Shown piece by piece: positions 42,223-49,877 of a stretch of 64,000 nucleotides of DNA (positions are counted from its first letter, which is position 1; every line of letters begins with the position of its first letter). The notes beneath the pieces were generated by a model. The model searched no databases. It had not been told where the DNA came from and saw only the letters and a program-made list of their open reading frames with translations. This DNA comes from Erwinia typographi (lineage in GTDB: Bacteria > Pseudomonadota > Gammaproteobacteria > Enterobacterales > Enterobacteriaceae). The stretch lies in assembly GCF_000773975.1 (NCBI RefSeq), contig NZ_JRUQ01000006.1:1-64000 (forward strand). The letters run 5' to 3'. The translations under genes and the position numbers were made by a program.

Positions 42223-42468
42223 TCACAGCTTCGAGGTATCAAGCCCAGCGGCTTTAAGCCGTTCGGTGAGATTCCTCATTTTGCTGAATTCAGTACCAAA
42301 ACTGGCTTTAAGTCCCACACCCTCGCAAAACTCTTTAGCAGTGACGTTTTTCAGGTGGTCGGCGTATTTGATCATCTGGAGGTGCATTTCAACCGTTTGA
42401 CCATTTCGCGGTGCGCTGTTGATGGCTTGCTTAATGTTCTCGTAGATCTGGGTTTCTGTCATTTGCAT
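42223..42468 (-). CDS. Small HTH-like partner of the nuclease-like gene
   Basis: This 81-aa helical protein (MTETQIYENIKQAINSAPRN, then ITAKEF-like region VTAKEFCEGVGLKASFGTEF) has a helix-turn-helix-like middle. It is co-directional with the nuclease-like gene. Role unknown; a DNA-binding regulator is possible. Confidence 0.5.
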   Translation of the reverse strand: MQMTETQIYENIKQAINSAPRNGQTVEMHLQMIKYADHLKNVTAKEFCEGVGLKASFGTEFSKMRNLTERLKAAGLDTSKL

Positions 42469-42544
42469 ATCTCACTTATCAAGTTTAGATAAATAATATA
42501 AATTAGCTAATTTAGATAATCAAGGGGTTTTGTCATACAGATAT
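42469..42544. other. Spacer before the right end of element A
   Basis: AT-rich promoter region of the minus-strand pair. No gene. Confidence 0.4.
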
Positions 42545-42576
42545 GGGGTACAAACTGAGGTACAAGGTGGGGTACA
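42545..42576. repeat. Integrase A arm-type repeats, right end
   Basis: GGGGTACA (42545), GAGGTACA (42557) and GGGGTACA (42569) are spaced exactly 12 bp. They match the left-end repeats at 30923-30954 and differ from those of element B. Confidence 0.8.
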
Positions 42577-42665
42577 GCGTGAAGAAGCGATAACCGGAAG
42601 GGTGGGCTTGCAAGAGCAAGCAACTTCCCCTAAGCTGGCAAAAAGTAAGCTAATTTGTACCAAAT

Positions 42666-42738
42666 GACTCGGGGTGCCCTTCCATGTGAAGGCTGAGAAA
42701 TACCCGTACCACCTGATCTGGATAATGCCAGCGTAGGG
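42666..42738 (+). promoter_or_regulatory. TPP riboswitch (THI-box) aptamer copy 2, element A/B junction, P1 disrupted
   Basis: Identical to copy 1 across the aptamer. The 5' P1 strand GACTC is kept but the 3' partner AAGTC is replaced by GTAACATTGATT from the left end of element B. Integrase B starts 84 bp downstream. No thiamine gene follows, so its presence is best explained as an attachment site. Confidence 0.9.
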
Positions 42739-42798
42739 GTAACATTGATTGGTTTATTTCTTTGGTTTGCATCACTTACCTTATCAATCAAACAGTTA

Positions 42799-42830
42799 TG
42801 GGATAAGGTGAGAGATCTGCTATGGGATCA
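42799..42830. repeat. Integrase B arm-type repeats, left end
   Basis: TGGGATAA (42799), degenerate AGAGATCT (42811) and TGGGATCA (42823) are spaced 12 bp. The last overlaps the integrase start (A-TGGGATCA, start 42822). Confidence 0.75.
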
Positions 42831-44510
42831 AAATCTATTAAAAACACGCTTAACCGGAACGGAACCTTCTATTTCCAGTTTCGTGACTCGAACCAAAAAC
42901 TTTTCAAAAAATCCCTGAAAACTGACAGTGCCAAACAGGCCGCCATATTCATGGCGCAACTCTCCGCATACATCCCGCTCGTGCAAACTGGCTCAATACC
43001 CGTTGAGGATTTTCGTTTGCGCGTTGACCAGGTTCTATCTGGCAACAGTGAGGTTGAAACCGCTCAGGCTGTCAGCATTAAAAATAACTCGCACAAACCA
43101 ATAACCAGGGCTGAACTGGATGAGGTCCTACACAAATTCCTGACAGGCGACTATCAGGAGGCCCAGCGAATCCCTAATACAGCACCATTAGTCAGAAAAA
43201 TAGCTGGTGAGCCAATCTCAGGTGCTGAGCAGGCAGCTACAGCCGGGAAGGTCAATGAGTTGTATATTAACGAGTACGTCAACGGCAGTGCGGGAACTAA
43301 ACGCCTGATTGAATCTGTTCTAAATCTTCAGGGCAAAACCGCCGAACAGTTGCCATTTGAGATGGATTCGGCAGCGGTGGAAGTTGATATGCATCGGGCG
43401 ATGTTACATAGAGCGTATCAGCAGTTTTATTCGGGTGATATCAACGGCTACCGACAGACGTTAGAGGCTCTGAAACCTACGGTTAAACCCGATTTGTTTG
43501 GTGATGTGCCAAATGGCGTAGGGGTGACGCTGGCGGATGCTTGGAGCGACTACAAACGCGATAAAGGGCAAAGCTGGACCGGGCCAATTAGCGCAGCAAA
43601 TGAGCGTTTTATGGAGGTGATTTTCGCTGTGTTGGGCCATGACCGCGATGTTGCATTGATTACCAGACAAGACATTCAGATGGTTATGGGCGTGGTGTCT
43701 GGATTACCTAAGCGGGTAGTTCAGCCGTATCGTTCAATGACTATCCAGCAGATGATCGCGCTTGAAGATATCCCCGATGACCAGCTTTTAGGGATTGAGG
43801 CTATCCATAAGCATCTCAAACTCTACAAATCACTGTTTAAAACCTATCTGACCGACTCTAAAAACATTCTGGAAAAATCCCCAACAGATGGAATATCGGC
43901 TCCTCCATCAAATGCTCGTTTCGGTGCCTACACTCCGTCTGAAATGAGGAAATTTGTCTCATATGCTATTAACGAGGAAAAACGAGACTGGCTGAAATGG
44001 ATTATATTGTTGCTTGCTTATAGTGGAGCGCGGCGGGCCGAGATCGCCAGACTGACAAAATCACAGATCCGCTTTGATGAGGATAGTAAAAGGCACTATT
44101 TGTTGATTGCTGAGGGCGGGCAGGGGAAAACCGAAAATGCTACACGGCAGGTTCCATTGCATCAGTATCTGATTGATTTGGGATTCCTGGACTACGTAAA
44201 TAGCCAGTGGAAAGATCAGGTTTTCTCAGCGGTGGCAGGTAAAAACATGACCATGATCGGCAAGCTGGTTTCTGACATTCGCGATCAACTGGGCATATCT
44301 CACACAGATGACCACGGACAGCGGCGATTGTTGCATAGTTTCCGACATAGCGTGGTCACCACTGCGTTAGGTGGATGGGTGACAAACATCGCTCATCTAC
44401 AACAGGTTATCGGCCATGAAAAAACAGGAACGGGGATAACCCGGCGTTACCTTCATACGTTCCCATTATCAAGCGTTTGTTACGTCATTGACGGCCTCAA
44501 CTGGGGTTAA
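42822..44510 (+). CDS. Tyrosine-type site-specific integrase of element B
   Basis: This 562-aa relative of integrase A has a similar N-terminal arm-binding domain (NTLNRNGTFYFQFRDSNQKL) and catalytic motifs SGARRAEIARL, HSFRHSV, IGHEKTG and RRYLH. It is about 130 residues longer than integrase A through an insert between the arm-binding and core-binding domains (about residues 80-225), so it is a distinct subtype. The start codon lies in an arm-type repeat. Its 3' end overlaps the convergent small gene by about 40 bp. Confidence 0.92.
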   Translation: MGSKSIKNTLNRNGTFYFQFRDSNQKLFKKSLKTDSAKQAAIFMAQLSAYIPLVQTGSIPVEDFRLRVDQVLSGNSEVETAQAVSIKNNSHKPITRAELDEVLHKFLTGDYQEAQRIPNTAPLVRKIAGEPISGAEQAATAGKVNELYINEYVNGSAGTKRLIESVLNLQGKTAEQLPFEMDSAAVEVDMHRAMLHRAYQQFYSGDINGYRQTLEALKPTVKPDLFGDVPNGVGVTLADAWSDYKRDKGQSWTGPISAANERFMEVIFAVLGHDRDVALITRQDIQMVMGVVSGLPKRVVQPYRSMTIQQMIALEDIPDDQLLGIEAIHKHLKLYKSLFKTYLTDSKNILEKSPTDGISAPPSNARFGAYTPSEMRKFVSYAINEEKRDWLKWIILLLAYSGARRAEIARLTKSQIRFDEDSKRHYLLIAEGGQGKTENATRQVPLHQYLIDLGFLDYVNSQWKDQVFSAVAGKNMTMIGKLVSDIRDQLGISHTDDHGQRRLLHSFRHSVVTTALGGWVTNIAHLQQVIGHEKTGTGITRRYLHTFPLSSVCYVIDGLNWG

Positions 44511-44669
44511 CAGTTCATCCTCTATCAACGATTCAATAAAATCTCTCTGTTTGTCAGTAAGTTGCCAAGCATCTAATGGTGCTGGCTGCTTGCTCTCATG
44601 CTCATTTACAGCACCATCCATAGCAGTAGCCCCCATACAGCAACACTGAACATTAACACCAGTATCCAT
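44469..44669 (-). CDS. Small conserved helical protein, cassette copy 3
   Basis: This 66-aa protein has the family core KQPAPLDAWQLTDKQRDFIE shared with copies at 24905 and 25402, and a cysteine pair near the N terminus (VQCCCMG). It overlaps the 3' end of integrase B. Function unknown. Confidence 0.6.
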   Translation of the reverse strand: MDTGVNVQCCCMGATAMDGAVNEHESKQPAPLDAWQLTDKQRDFIESLIEDELLTPVEAVNDVTNA

Positions 44670-44728
44670 GCAGTTCGCCTCGACATTGAAATCTCTTTTA
44701 ATAGGTATAATCGATCTGTACTATATTA

Positions 44729-44749
44729 TTGATCGATAATAACGATCAA
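44729..44749. promoter_or_regulatory. Palindromic operator, copy 3
   Basis: TTGATCG-ATAATAA-CGATCAA, the same as copy 2 and with the same arms as copy 1. It lies between the divergent small genes of element B. Confidence 0.7.
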
Positions 44750-44776
44750 TGTTTAGGTGTAGTCTTAGGGCGAAAT

Positions 44777-44917
44777 ATGGGGTTATGGTCTAAGAGGTGG
44801 GTTCTATGGTCGGTTTGTTTGCTGGTGTTGTGGTTGGTTGTAGGCTTCGTGATTAACCGGGCGTTCCATCGTGACGAGCTAAAAGAAGAAGAGAGCGACG
44901 ACTGCCCGTATGAGTGA
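44777..44917 (+). CDS. Small single-pass membrane protein, cassette copy 3
   Basis: A 46-aa frame (MGLWSKRWVLWSVCLLVLWL) has one membrane helix, then NRAFHRDE and an acidic tail ending DDCPYE. It is the paralogue of 25784-25909. The exact start is uncertain; a longer in-frame ATG exists in the operator region. Confidence 0.55.
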   Translation: MGLWSKRWVLWSVCLLVLWLVVGFVINRAFHRDELKEEESDDCPYE

Positions 44918-44985
44918 TTAGCATCACTTGATTGATAGAAGAAAAAGTTTATCATTAGCGGAATTCATGAATGAGAGGGTAACGG

Positions 44986-45507
44986 ATGATCCAGTGTGAG
45001 ATGGATTACAACAAAGTGAGTGCTGACGGGAAAACCGTAAAGCTTCTCTGCTATGGCGTTGGCACTTTTGATGTTTTCTCTGGTGATAACCCAACAACTA
45101 ACATTGCGGAATGTGCCTGGAAGAACAAGGCCGCATTGCCACCCGGCACTTATTGGATTGTTCCACGGCCCGTTGGCAGCTTCGCTAACCGTGTATTGAG
45201 CGCTATAAAGGACTGGAATAATGGCACTGACCATAGTGAATGGTTTGGCCTGTATAGCGATACTTCAATGAGTGATCATATGTTCGTTCATGGCGTCGAT
45301 AGAGGCGGTTTCAGGCTTCATCCCCTGAGGCCCAATGGCGGGGGTGAATCATGGGGATGTATCACATTCCACCGTATTACTCAGTTTGAAGTATTGCGCC
45401 GGGCGCTGCTGTCTACCCAAATGATTAGGGTTAAAGCAGGGATTATGGCATACGGACGTGTAATAGTTAAAGGGAGAACGGACTATGACAACTGTCAAAT
45501 CAAATAG
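44986..45507 (+). CDS. DUF2778/Tlde1-like L,D-transpeptidase-fold effector
   Basis: This 173-aa protein has the DUF2778 signature: MFVHGVDRGGFRLHP followed by ESWGCITFHR, giving the catalytic His and Cys of the L,D-transpeptidase fold. Tlde1 proteins of this family are type VI secretion effectors that cut or exchange D-amino acids on peptidoglycan stem peptides. No signal peptide is seen, as expected for a secreted effector delivered by T6SS. The next gene overlaps its end and may encode immunity. Confidence 0.7.
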   Translation: MIQCEMDYNKVSADGKTVKLLCYGVGTFDVFSGDNPTTNIAECAWKNKAALPPGTYWIVPRPVGSFANRVLSAIKDWNNGTDHSEWFGLYSDTSMSDHMFVHGVDRGGFRLHPLRPNGGGESWGCITFHRITQFEVLRRALLSTQMIRVKAGIMAYGRVIVKGRTDYDNCQIK

Positions 45508-45748
45508 CCGCTGGCGCTCTCTCCTGTTGTTTGTCTTGCTCTACCTTGTGTGTTTAGCTGTCGTCCTCCTTGTCCGTCCTGTCTGGGACATGATAGAGCA
45601 GCTTTCCTACCGGATTGATGATGTTTTGAATGCAACAGGCCTTGCTATGGCCGATGGAGAGTATGACCCAGCAGGACTTTGGGTAATATTGGGTGTTCCT
45701 CTCATTGTAGCGGCGGTGCTCTTCTTCCTGATACGGCGATTCCGTTAG
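45485..45748 (+). CDS. Two-helix membrane protein, candidate immunity partner
   Basis: This 87-aa protein has two hydrophobic helices (LLLFVLLYLVCLAVVLLV and WVILGVPLIVAAVLFFLI) flanking a short loop that should face the periplasm, where a peptidoglycan effector acts. It overlaps the effector gene by 23 bp. Immunity is inferred from position. Confidence 0.5.
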   Translation: MTTVKSNSRWRSLLLFVLLYLVCLAVVLLVRPVWDMIEQLSYRIDDVLNATGLAMADGEYDPAGLWVILGVPLIVAAVLFFLIRRFR

Positions 45749-45937
45749 TCCTCATCAGTGTCAAACGTCTTAGCAGCAGGACAGTCCCGGCTGGCTGGCA
45801 CCTCAATGGTGCGGGTTATGCCGTGTCCGCTATAGACGCGATGAGCGGTTATTTTACCACCAATGGGCTTTATGACTTCTATTTTTTCAGTAAATGGAAT
45901 ATTATCGGAACAAGTTTACCCCTTCGAACGGTGGAAG

Positions 45938-46492
45938 ATGAAAACTAAAAGAAAGAGTTTTGAGCAATTTCTATGGCATGATATAAATATTGATATTGAA
46001 GATGATGCTGAAAAACAAGAAGAATATCTTAAATCTGCATTGCCACTTGTTGGGCAAATAGTTATGTATTTCAATGCTCTGGAGAAAGAGTTAGATAAGT
46101 TTATTTACGAATGTATCAGTGACCGTTCAGACCAGTTAGGAATAATCATAGTTCATAACATGAATTACGCTTCGAAAGTAGAGCTATTCAAACGATATTC
46201 AGAACTATTTCATCTGAACTTTGGGGAATATGTTGATATGTTTGAAGCTCTTATTAAAGACCTCAAAGAGTGCGGAAGACTTCGAAATATCACTGTACAT
46301 GCTGATTGGGATAGTACGGATGCAGAGGGATATACGTATTTAGGCATAAAAATTACCAATAATGGAATATCTCAGGAATATATTCAATTTGACTTAAATT
46401 CCTTGAATAATATTCTCGATCTAATTTTTAGTACGAGACATAAGCTAAGTGATTATTCGAAAATAAGAGAGGGCATTCTCTCTTCATATTAG
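45938..46492 (+). CDS. HEPN-like protein, putative RNase
   Basis: This 184-aa helical protein has R-N-I-T-V-H (Arg-116 to His-121), matching the R-X4-H catalytic motif of HEPN ribonucleases, after long helices (FNALEKELDKFIYECIS). HEPN proteins are common toxins in anti-phage and toxin-antitoxin systems. No MNT antitoxin partner is adjacent. ATG 45938 is taken because earlier in-frame codons lie in low-quality sequence. Confidence in the family is moderate. Confidence 0.5.
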   Translation: MKTKRKSFEQFLWHDINIDIEDDAEKQEEYLKSALPLVGQIVMYFNALEKELDKFIYECISDRSDQLGIIIVHNMNYASKVELFKRYSELFHLNFGEYVDMFEALIKDLKECGRLRNITVHADWDSTDAEGYTYLGIKITNNGISQEYIQFDLNSLNNILDLIFSTRHKLSDYSKIREGILSSY

Positions 46493-46659
46493 TATTGCCA
46501 TTTTTTTTTGACCCCAAATTATCTCATGCATTAACTATTGATCTGAATTAATTTTACTAAATGATAACGTGTGAAGCACACACAAGAAGAGTTAGAACTG
46601 CATGTGAAAAATGATTCTTGAAATATGATAAGCATTTGCAGCAAGATCGTGTTATTACA

Positions 46660-47220
46660 TCAATAATCAATCGATGCATAAACATCCTCGATATCTTTAT
46701 CCATAATCCCGCAATACGCCAGCGTCACCGCCTGCGAACTATGCCCGTACAACTTCGTTAGGGTAGGCAGACTAACGCCACGTTTCAGAGCGTGAAAACC
46801 TAGATTTTTTCGTGGTGTATGAGCCGCAATATGCAGGTTCAGGATATCGCCAGCCTCTTTAAACTTAGCACTGACCGTGACCCTTGAAATGGGTTTGCCC
46901 TTAGCTCGGTTCGAATCAACCTCAAACAGGTAAGTATGCTCAGGGTTATCAGCACGGCGGCGGGCGACCAACTCCAACGCCTTAGGCGTCAGCATGATTG
47001 AACGCGTTTTCCCTGTTTTCTGCTCCCTCAGGTTCAACATATTCCCCTCAATGCGATCAAAGTCGCTGTAACGCAGGCTAAGCGCATCGCTAACACGCGC
47101 GGCTGTCTGATTCAGGAATACCCACAAATCAGCATAGATAGTTGAGCTATTGTGCTTTGAAAGTAACCTTTCCACTTCTGCTATTTGTTCTTTGATTCTG
47201 ACTGGTTCTACTCGTTTCAT
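46660..47220 (-). CDS. Small tyrosine recombinase (FimB/XerC-like length)
   Basis: This 186-aa recombinase consists of the catalytic domain with TAARVSDALSLRY (first Arg), EQKTGKTR (Lys), HTPRKNLGFH (H-x-x-R), YGHSS (His) and the tyrosine region TLAYCGI. It is the length of FimB/FimE-type recombinases. It is a second site-specific recombinase in element B; its target is unknown. Confidence 0.85.
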   Translation of the reverse strand: MKRVEPVRIKEQIAEVERLLSKHNSSTIYADLWVFLNQTAARVSDALSLRYSDFDRIEGNMLNLREQKTGKTRSIMLTPKALELVARRRADNPEHTYLFEVDSNRAKGKPISRVTVSAKFKEAGDILNLHIAAHTPRKNLGFHALKRGVSLPTLTKLYGHSSQAVTLAYCGIMDKDIEDVYASIDY

Positions 47221-48036
47221 GTTAAATCCTCTATTTGTAAGTTAGCAGGATTATTGATCACAACATGATCATTTACAAGTGATTTATAACTTAATTAAGT
47301 GGCATTTACCCCCTATTTAATGGCTATTTATGTCTATTAAAGGTTTATTAGCAATAAGCATATGAATATTATTAATATCAATATCTTACGCTCAGTATGA
47401 GCATGAGTAGCTGTGAGCACTCCTCCTGAGGCCTTGCTACGCCTGGGTTTACCCAGATTGACCCATTCCCCAGAAAAAATATCTCAATGGGCGTCCCAGT
47501 CCCCTCATTTGCATATCGAAAATATCAGCTACTAGCTGGCCTGCATGTACCTTTACCCGCTCTAAGTCACCACCGCTTAGCAAGATACATAGCAAGCTAA
47601 TAATCACGCCAATAATTTCAAAATATCAGGCCCCATGCGGGCTGCGAAGGTATGCATAAACCCTGCATAAACGATGCATAACACTCTATTTGAGAGGTAA
47701 CGCGCCTCCAGCGACCATGAACAGGCGGTAGAATGCGGCTCTGCTATGTAACACTATTGCATTGTGTAAGTTAGGATTGATGTAGTTACATATGAAATGA
47801 TTGCATATGAAATGATTTGAATTGCATCTATTTGCCGTTCAGAAATTTCAATTTTGAAAGATTTTGGCTTCTTTGAATATTCGAGAGAGGAAAGAGAAAA
47901 GTTTGTTTAGCAAATCTATATGGAAATCTGGATGTTTAGATAGCTAAATGAAAGTTTAATGTAATATGAATCTACTTTCAAAGTTAACATTTAAGTATAA
48001 AATGGATTTACGAAACTCTTGCTTGAGGTAAGTTAG
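47221..48036. other. Long non-coding stretch with phased repeats
   Basis: This 816-bp gap has no convincing gene. It contains the TGCATAA array (annotated separately), an inverted repeat GGGTTTACCC near 47453 and an AT-rich right part that should include the promoter of the 48037 gene. It may be a recombination or packaging region. Confidence 0.5.
47653..47681 (+). repeat. Three TGCATAA repeats at 11-bp period
   Basis: TGCATAA begins at 47653, 47664 and 47675, one helical turn apart. A GATGCATAAAC also lies in the 3' end of the recombinase gene (about 46672). Likely a protein-binding array. Confidence 0.6.
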
Positions 48037-48702
48037 ATGAGCTTTTTTCACACATTAACAGAGCTTTTTAATTTAATTCCTGGATGGCTATCAGCATTTG
48101 TGAAAATTATCCTTAGTGCTTGGTTCGGTGCTCGGTTGGCTGGCATAAATACGATTAAAGGTATCAATGCACAGGCTAATTTAACCGAAAAAAAAGCTAT
48201 TACAGAATCGCTGAAATTGCAACTATCAGTGCTTAAGGGGATCAAAGGTGAAGTTTCTATTCTTATTGGGTTATATAATAAGAGAATGAGAAAACATATA
48301 GATGCTATAGTGCCTGGTGAAATGTTACAAGTTACTTTTCCAATAGGTGAAGGGTATTTCACATTTTATGAACAGAATGCAAAAGAAATAGCCAAGCTTG
48401 ATGACCATTCTCGTGATTCAATAATAAGCATATATACTTACGCAAGATCAATGATCCAGACTTACAAGTTTAATAATGAACTTCTAGAAGATCTTGAGAG
48501 TATTAGCTATACAATAAAAGAAAAAGGATTTGATGAGTTTTATAGGAAAGTATTAAATGCTAAAAAAGATGCTCTTCAGGAATATGCACAAAGTATTAAG
48601 TTGATTGATGAGGAACTTCGGGTGGCAATCGAAAAAGGATTTTTTACTATGGATAGTGAAATATTATGTATAAGCCACGAATTAAATAGTAAAGACAAGT
48701 AA
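48037..48702 (+). CDS. Membrane-anchored coiled-coil protein, function unknown
   Basis: This 221-aa protein has a hydrophobic N-terminal segment (WLSAFVKIILSAWFGARLAG) followed by a long charged, mostly helical cytoplasmic part. I do not recognise a family. AT-rich composition and isolation between two recombination/replication regions mark it as cargo; such architecture is seen in some abortive-infection proteins, but that is only a suggestion. Confidence 0.55.
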   Translation: MSFFHTLTELFNLIPGWLSAFVKIILSAWFGARLAGINTIKGINAQANLTEKKAITESLKLQLSVLKGIKGEVSILIGLYNKRMRKHIDAIVPGEMLQVTFPIGEGYFTFYEQNAKEIAKLDDHSRDSIISIYTYARSMIQTYKFNNELLEDLESISYTIKEKGFDEFYRKVLNAKKDALQEYAQSIKLIDEELRVAIEKGFFTMDSEILCISHELNSKDK

Positions 48703-48710
48703 CATCATTC

Positions 48711-49070
48711 GTCATTTTGACCTATGGTATGACATAGGGTGTATTACGGTTGATACAGGTAACTTTATTGCCGTGGGTCAATTTGGCCTATGGTCTGATA
48801 TGCTAATCCCTTTTTACCATAGGTCATTTTGACCTACAGATAACATTATAAGATATTACCATCGGTCATTATGACCTACGGTCTGACGTAAGAGATCCCT
48901 TCACCGTCGGTCATTTTGTCCCTGACCATAGGTCATTTTGTCCGTCACCGTCGGTCATTTTGACCTATTAATGAGAACAACTAATCAGAACAAAAGAATT
49001 AGATCAATATATATTTATTAATAATAAATCTATTAATTATATAAAGAGAAAACCATAGGTCATTCTGACC
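48711..49070 (+). repeat. Iteron array of element B (GGTCATTTTGACC family)
   Basis: Eight copies of GGTCATTTTGACCTA or close variants start at about 48710, 48776, 48822, 48864, 48909, 48931, 48953 and 49058. Most spacings are 21-22 or 42-46 bp, near multiples of two helical turns. Related half-motifs (CTATGGTATGAC, CCTACGGTCTGACG) fill the longer gaps. It lies upstream of the winged-helix gene, as in element A, so it probably forms an iteron origin or control locus. Confidence 0.75.
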
Positions 49071-49141
49071 AACTAATCAGATCAAGATCTTTTCTTTTAT
49101 TGTTTATTAGTAGTTAAATAGAAAAGAAAGATTACTTAGTC

Positions 49142-49220
49142 CTGTGAGCGACTTCGTCCTAGTCCGCTCACAGATATATTAGTGCCTCGCTGGACGAGTC
49201 CGTCCACCAGAGCACGGCAC
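49142..49220. other. Two strong hairpins right of the iterons
   Basis: CTGTGAGCG (49142) pairs perfectly with CGCTCACAG (49165-49173). A second structure spans 49182-49220 (GTGC / GCAC outer stem, GGACG / CGTCC inner stem). Neither has a T-run, so they are not simple terminators. They could be origin or packaging structures. Confidence 0.5.
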
Positions 49221-49786
49221 AATACTGATTAATGAATGACACAATCAAGATACAACCTTTACTTGTGCCATCCCTTAATCCTCTATTATGCAGGCTAACC
49301 TACGGTTCTCTCCGCGCTGCATAGGTGTAACAAGCCATCACCCAATGAACGATAAACCTATTCATTGTGCTATGCCTTTAACACTCATAAACCAATCGAG
49401 ATTTATCTCGATTGGATTCGTGTCTATGTGTAAGATACTTTCTACGTCTCGCTATGCTAACACTCGTTATCAAATCGATAATACAAAAAACGTATTACCC
49501 CTTTGACTCGTGCTGGCTATTTCCTGGAGCGGAAGCGCAGGGGGCATATTCATGGTAAATACTTAGGTGACATCTAAACGGTGGCTTAACCAGAGCCTCT
49601 GTATTAAGTTGAATCACTATAGCTAATGCAGATGGATAGCTGCTTAATAAAGTCGCTTATAATGGCTCACAGGTGGTTTAAATTCGATATGTGGCTAATT
49701 AGGTACATTTTTATTGTAAATTATGTTGCCAGAATAGCTGTGGAGTGATATTCTTACGAGGATTTATATTTATTTATACAAATGTA
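49221..49786. other. Non-coding stretch left of the replication operon
   Basis: No convincing gene. A short frame at 49288-49506 has no recognisable content. The region contains a local inverted repeat (CCAATCGAGATTTATCTCGATTGG, about 49391-49414). Confidence 0.4.
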
Positions 49787-49816
49787 TTGACAATGACCCT
49801 ATTTTACTGGTAATAT
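49787..49816 (+). promoter_or_regulatory. Promoter of the element B replication operon
   Basis: TTGACA (49787) and TAATAT (49811) are 18 bp apart, 62 bp before the first gene of the operon. Confidence 0.6.
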
Positions 49817-49877
49817 AACTACAGAGGGAATAAAACTCTATAAAATAACCTATTAATCCATATATACAGGAGGCTTT

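Larger units (their letters stand above)
30861..42738. mobile_element. Element A: 11.9-kb integrative element with Hachiman defence
   Basis: It is bounded by TPP-aptamer copies 1 and 2 and by 12-bp-phased GGGGTACA repeats at both ends. It carries an integrase at the left end, Hachiman, a PRTase/SLOG pair, a serine recombinase, iterons, an RHH plus winged-helix module and a nuclease-like gene. No virion structural genes. Confidence 0.8.

Noticed and set aside
45749-45937. Possible small gene between the membrane partner and the HEPN-like gene.
   Set aside because: Frames are short and without ribosome-binding sites; it looks like non-coding or degraded sequence.
48711-49070. CRISPR array.
   Set aside because: Repeats are short (13-15 bp), variable, and spacers are not of constant length with unique sequence; no cas genes. 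Iterons fit better.
49182-49220. Possible small self-cleaving ribozyme (CTGGACGAG resembles part of a hammerhead core).
   Set aside because: The required CTGATGA and GAAA core elements are absent. It is only a hairpin.
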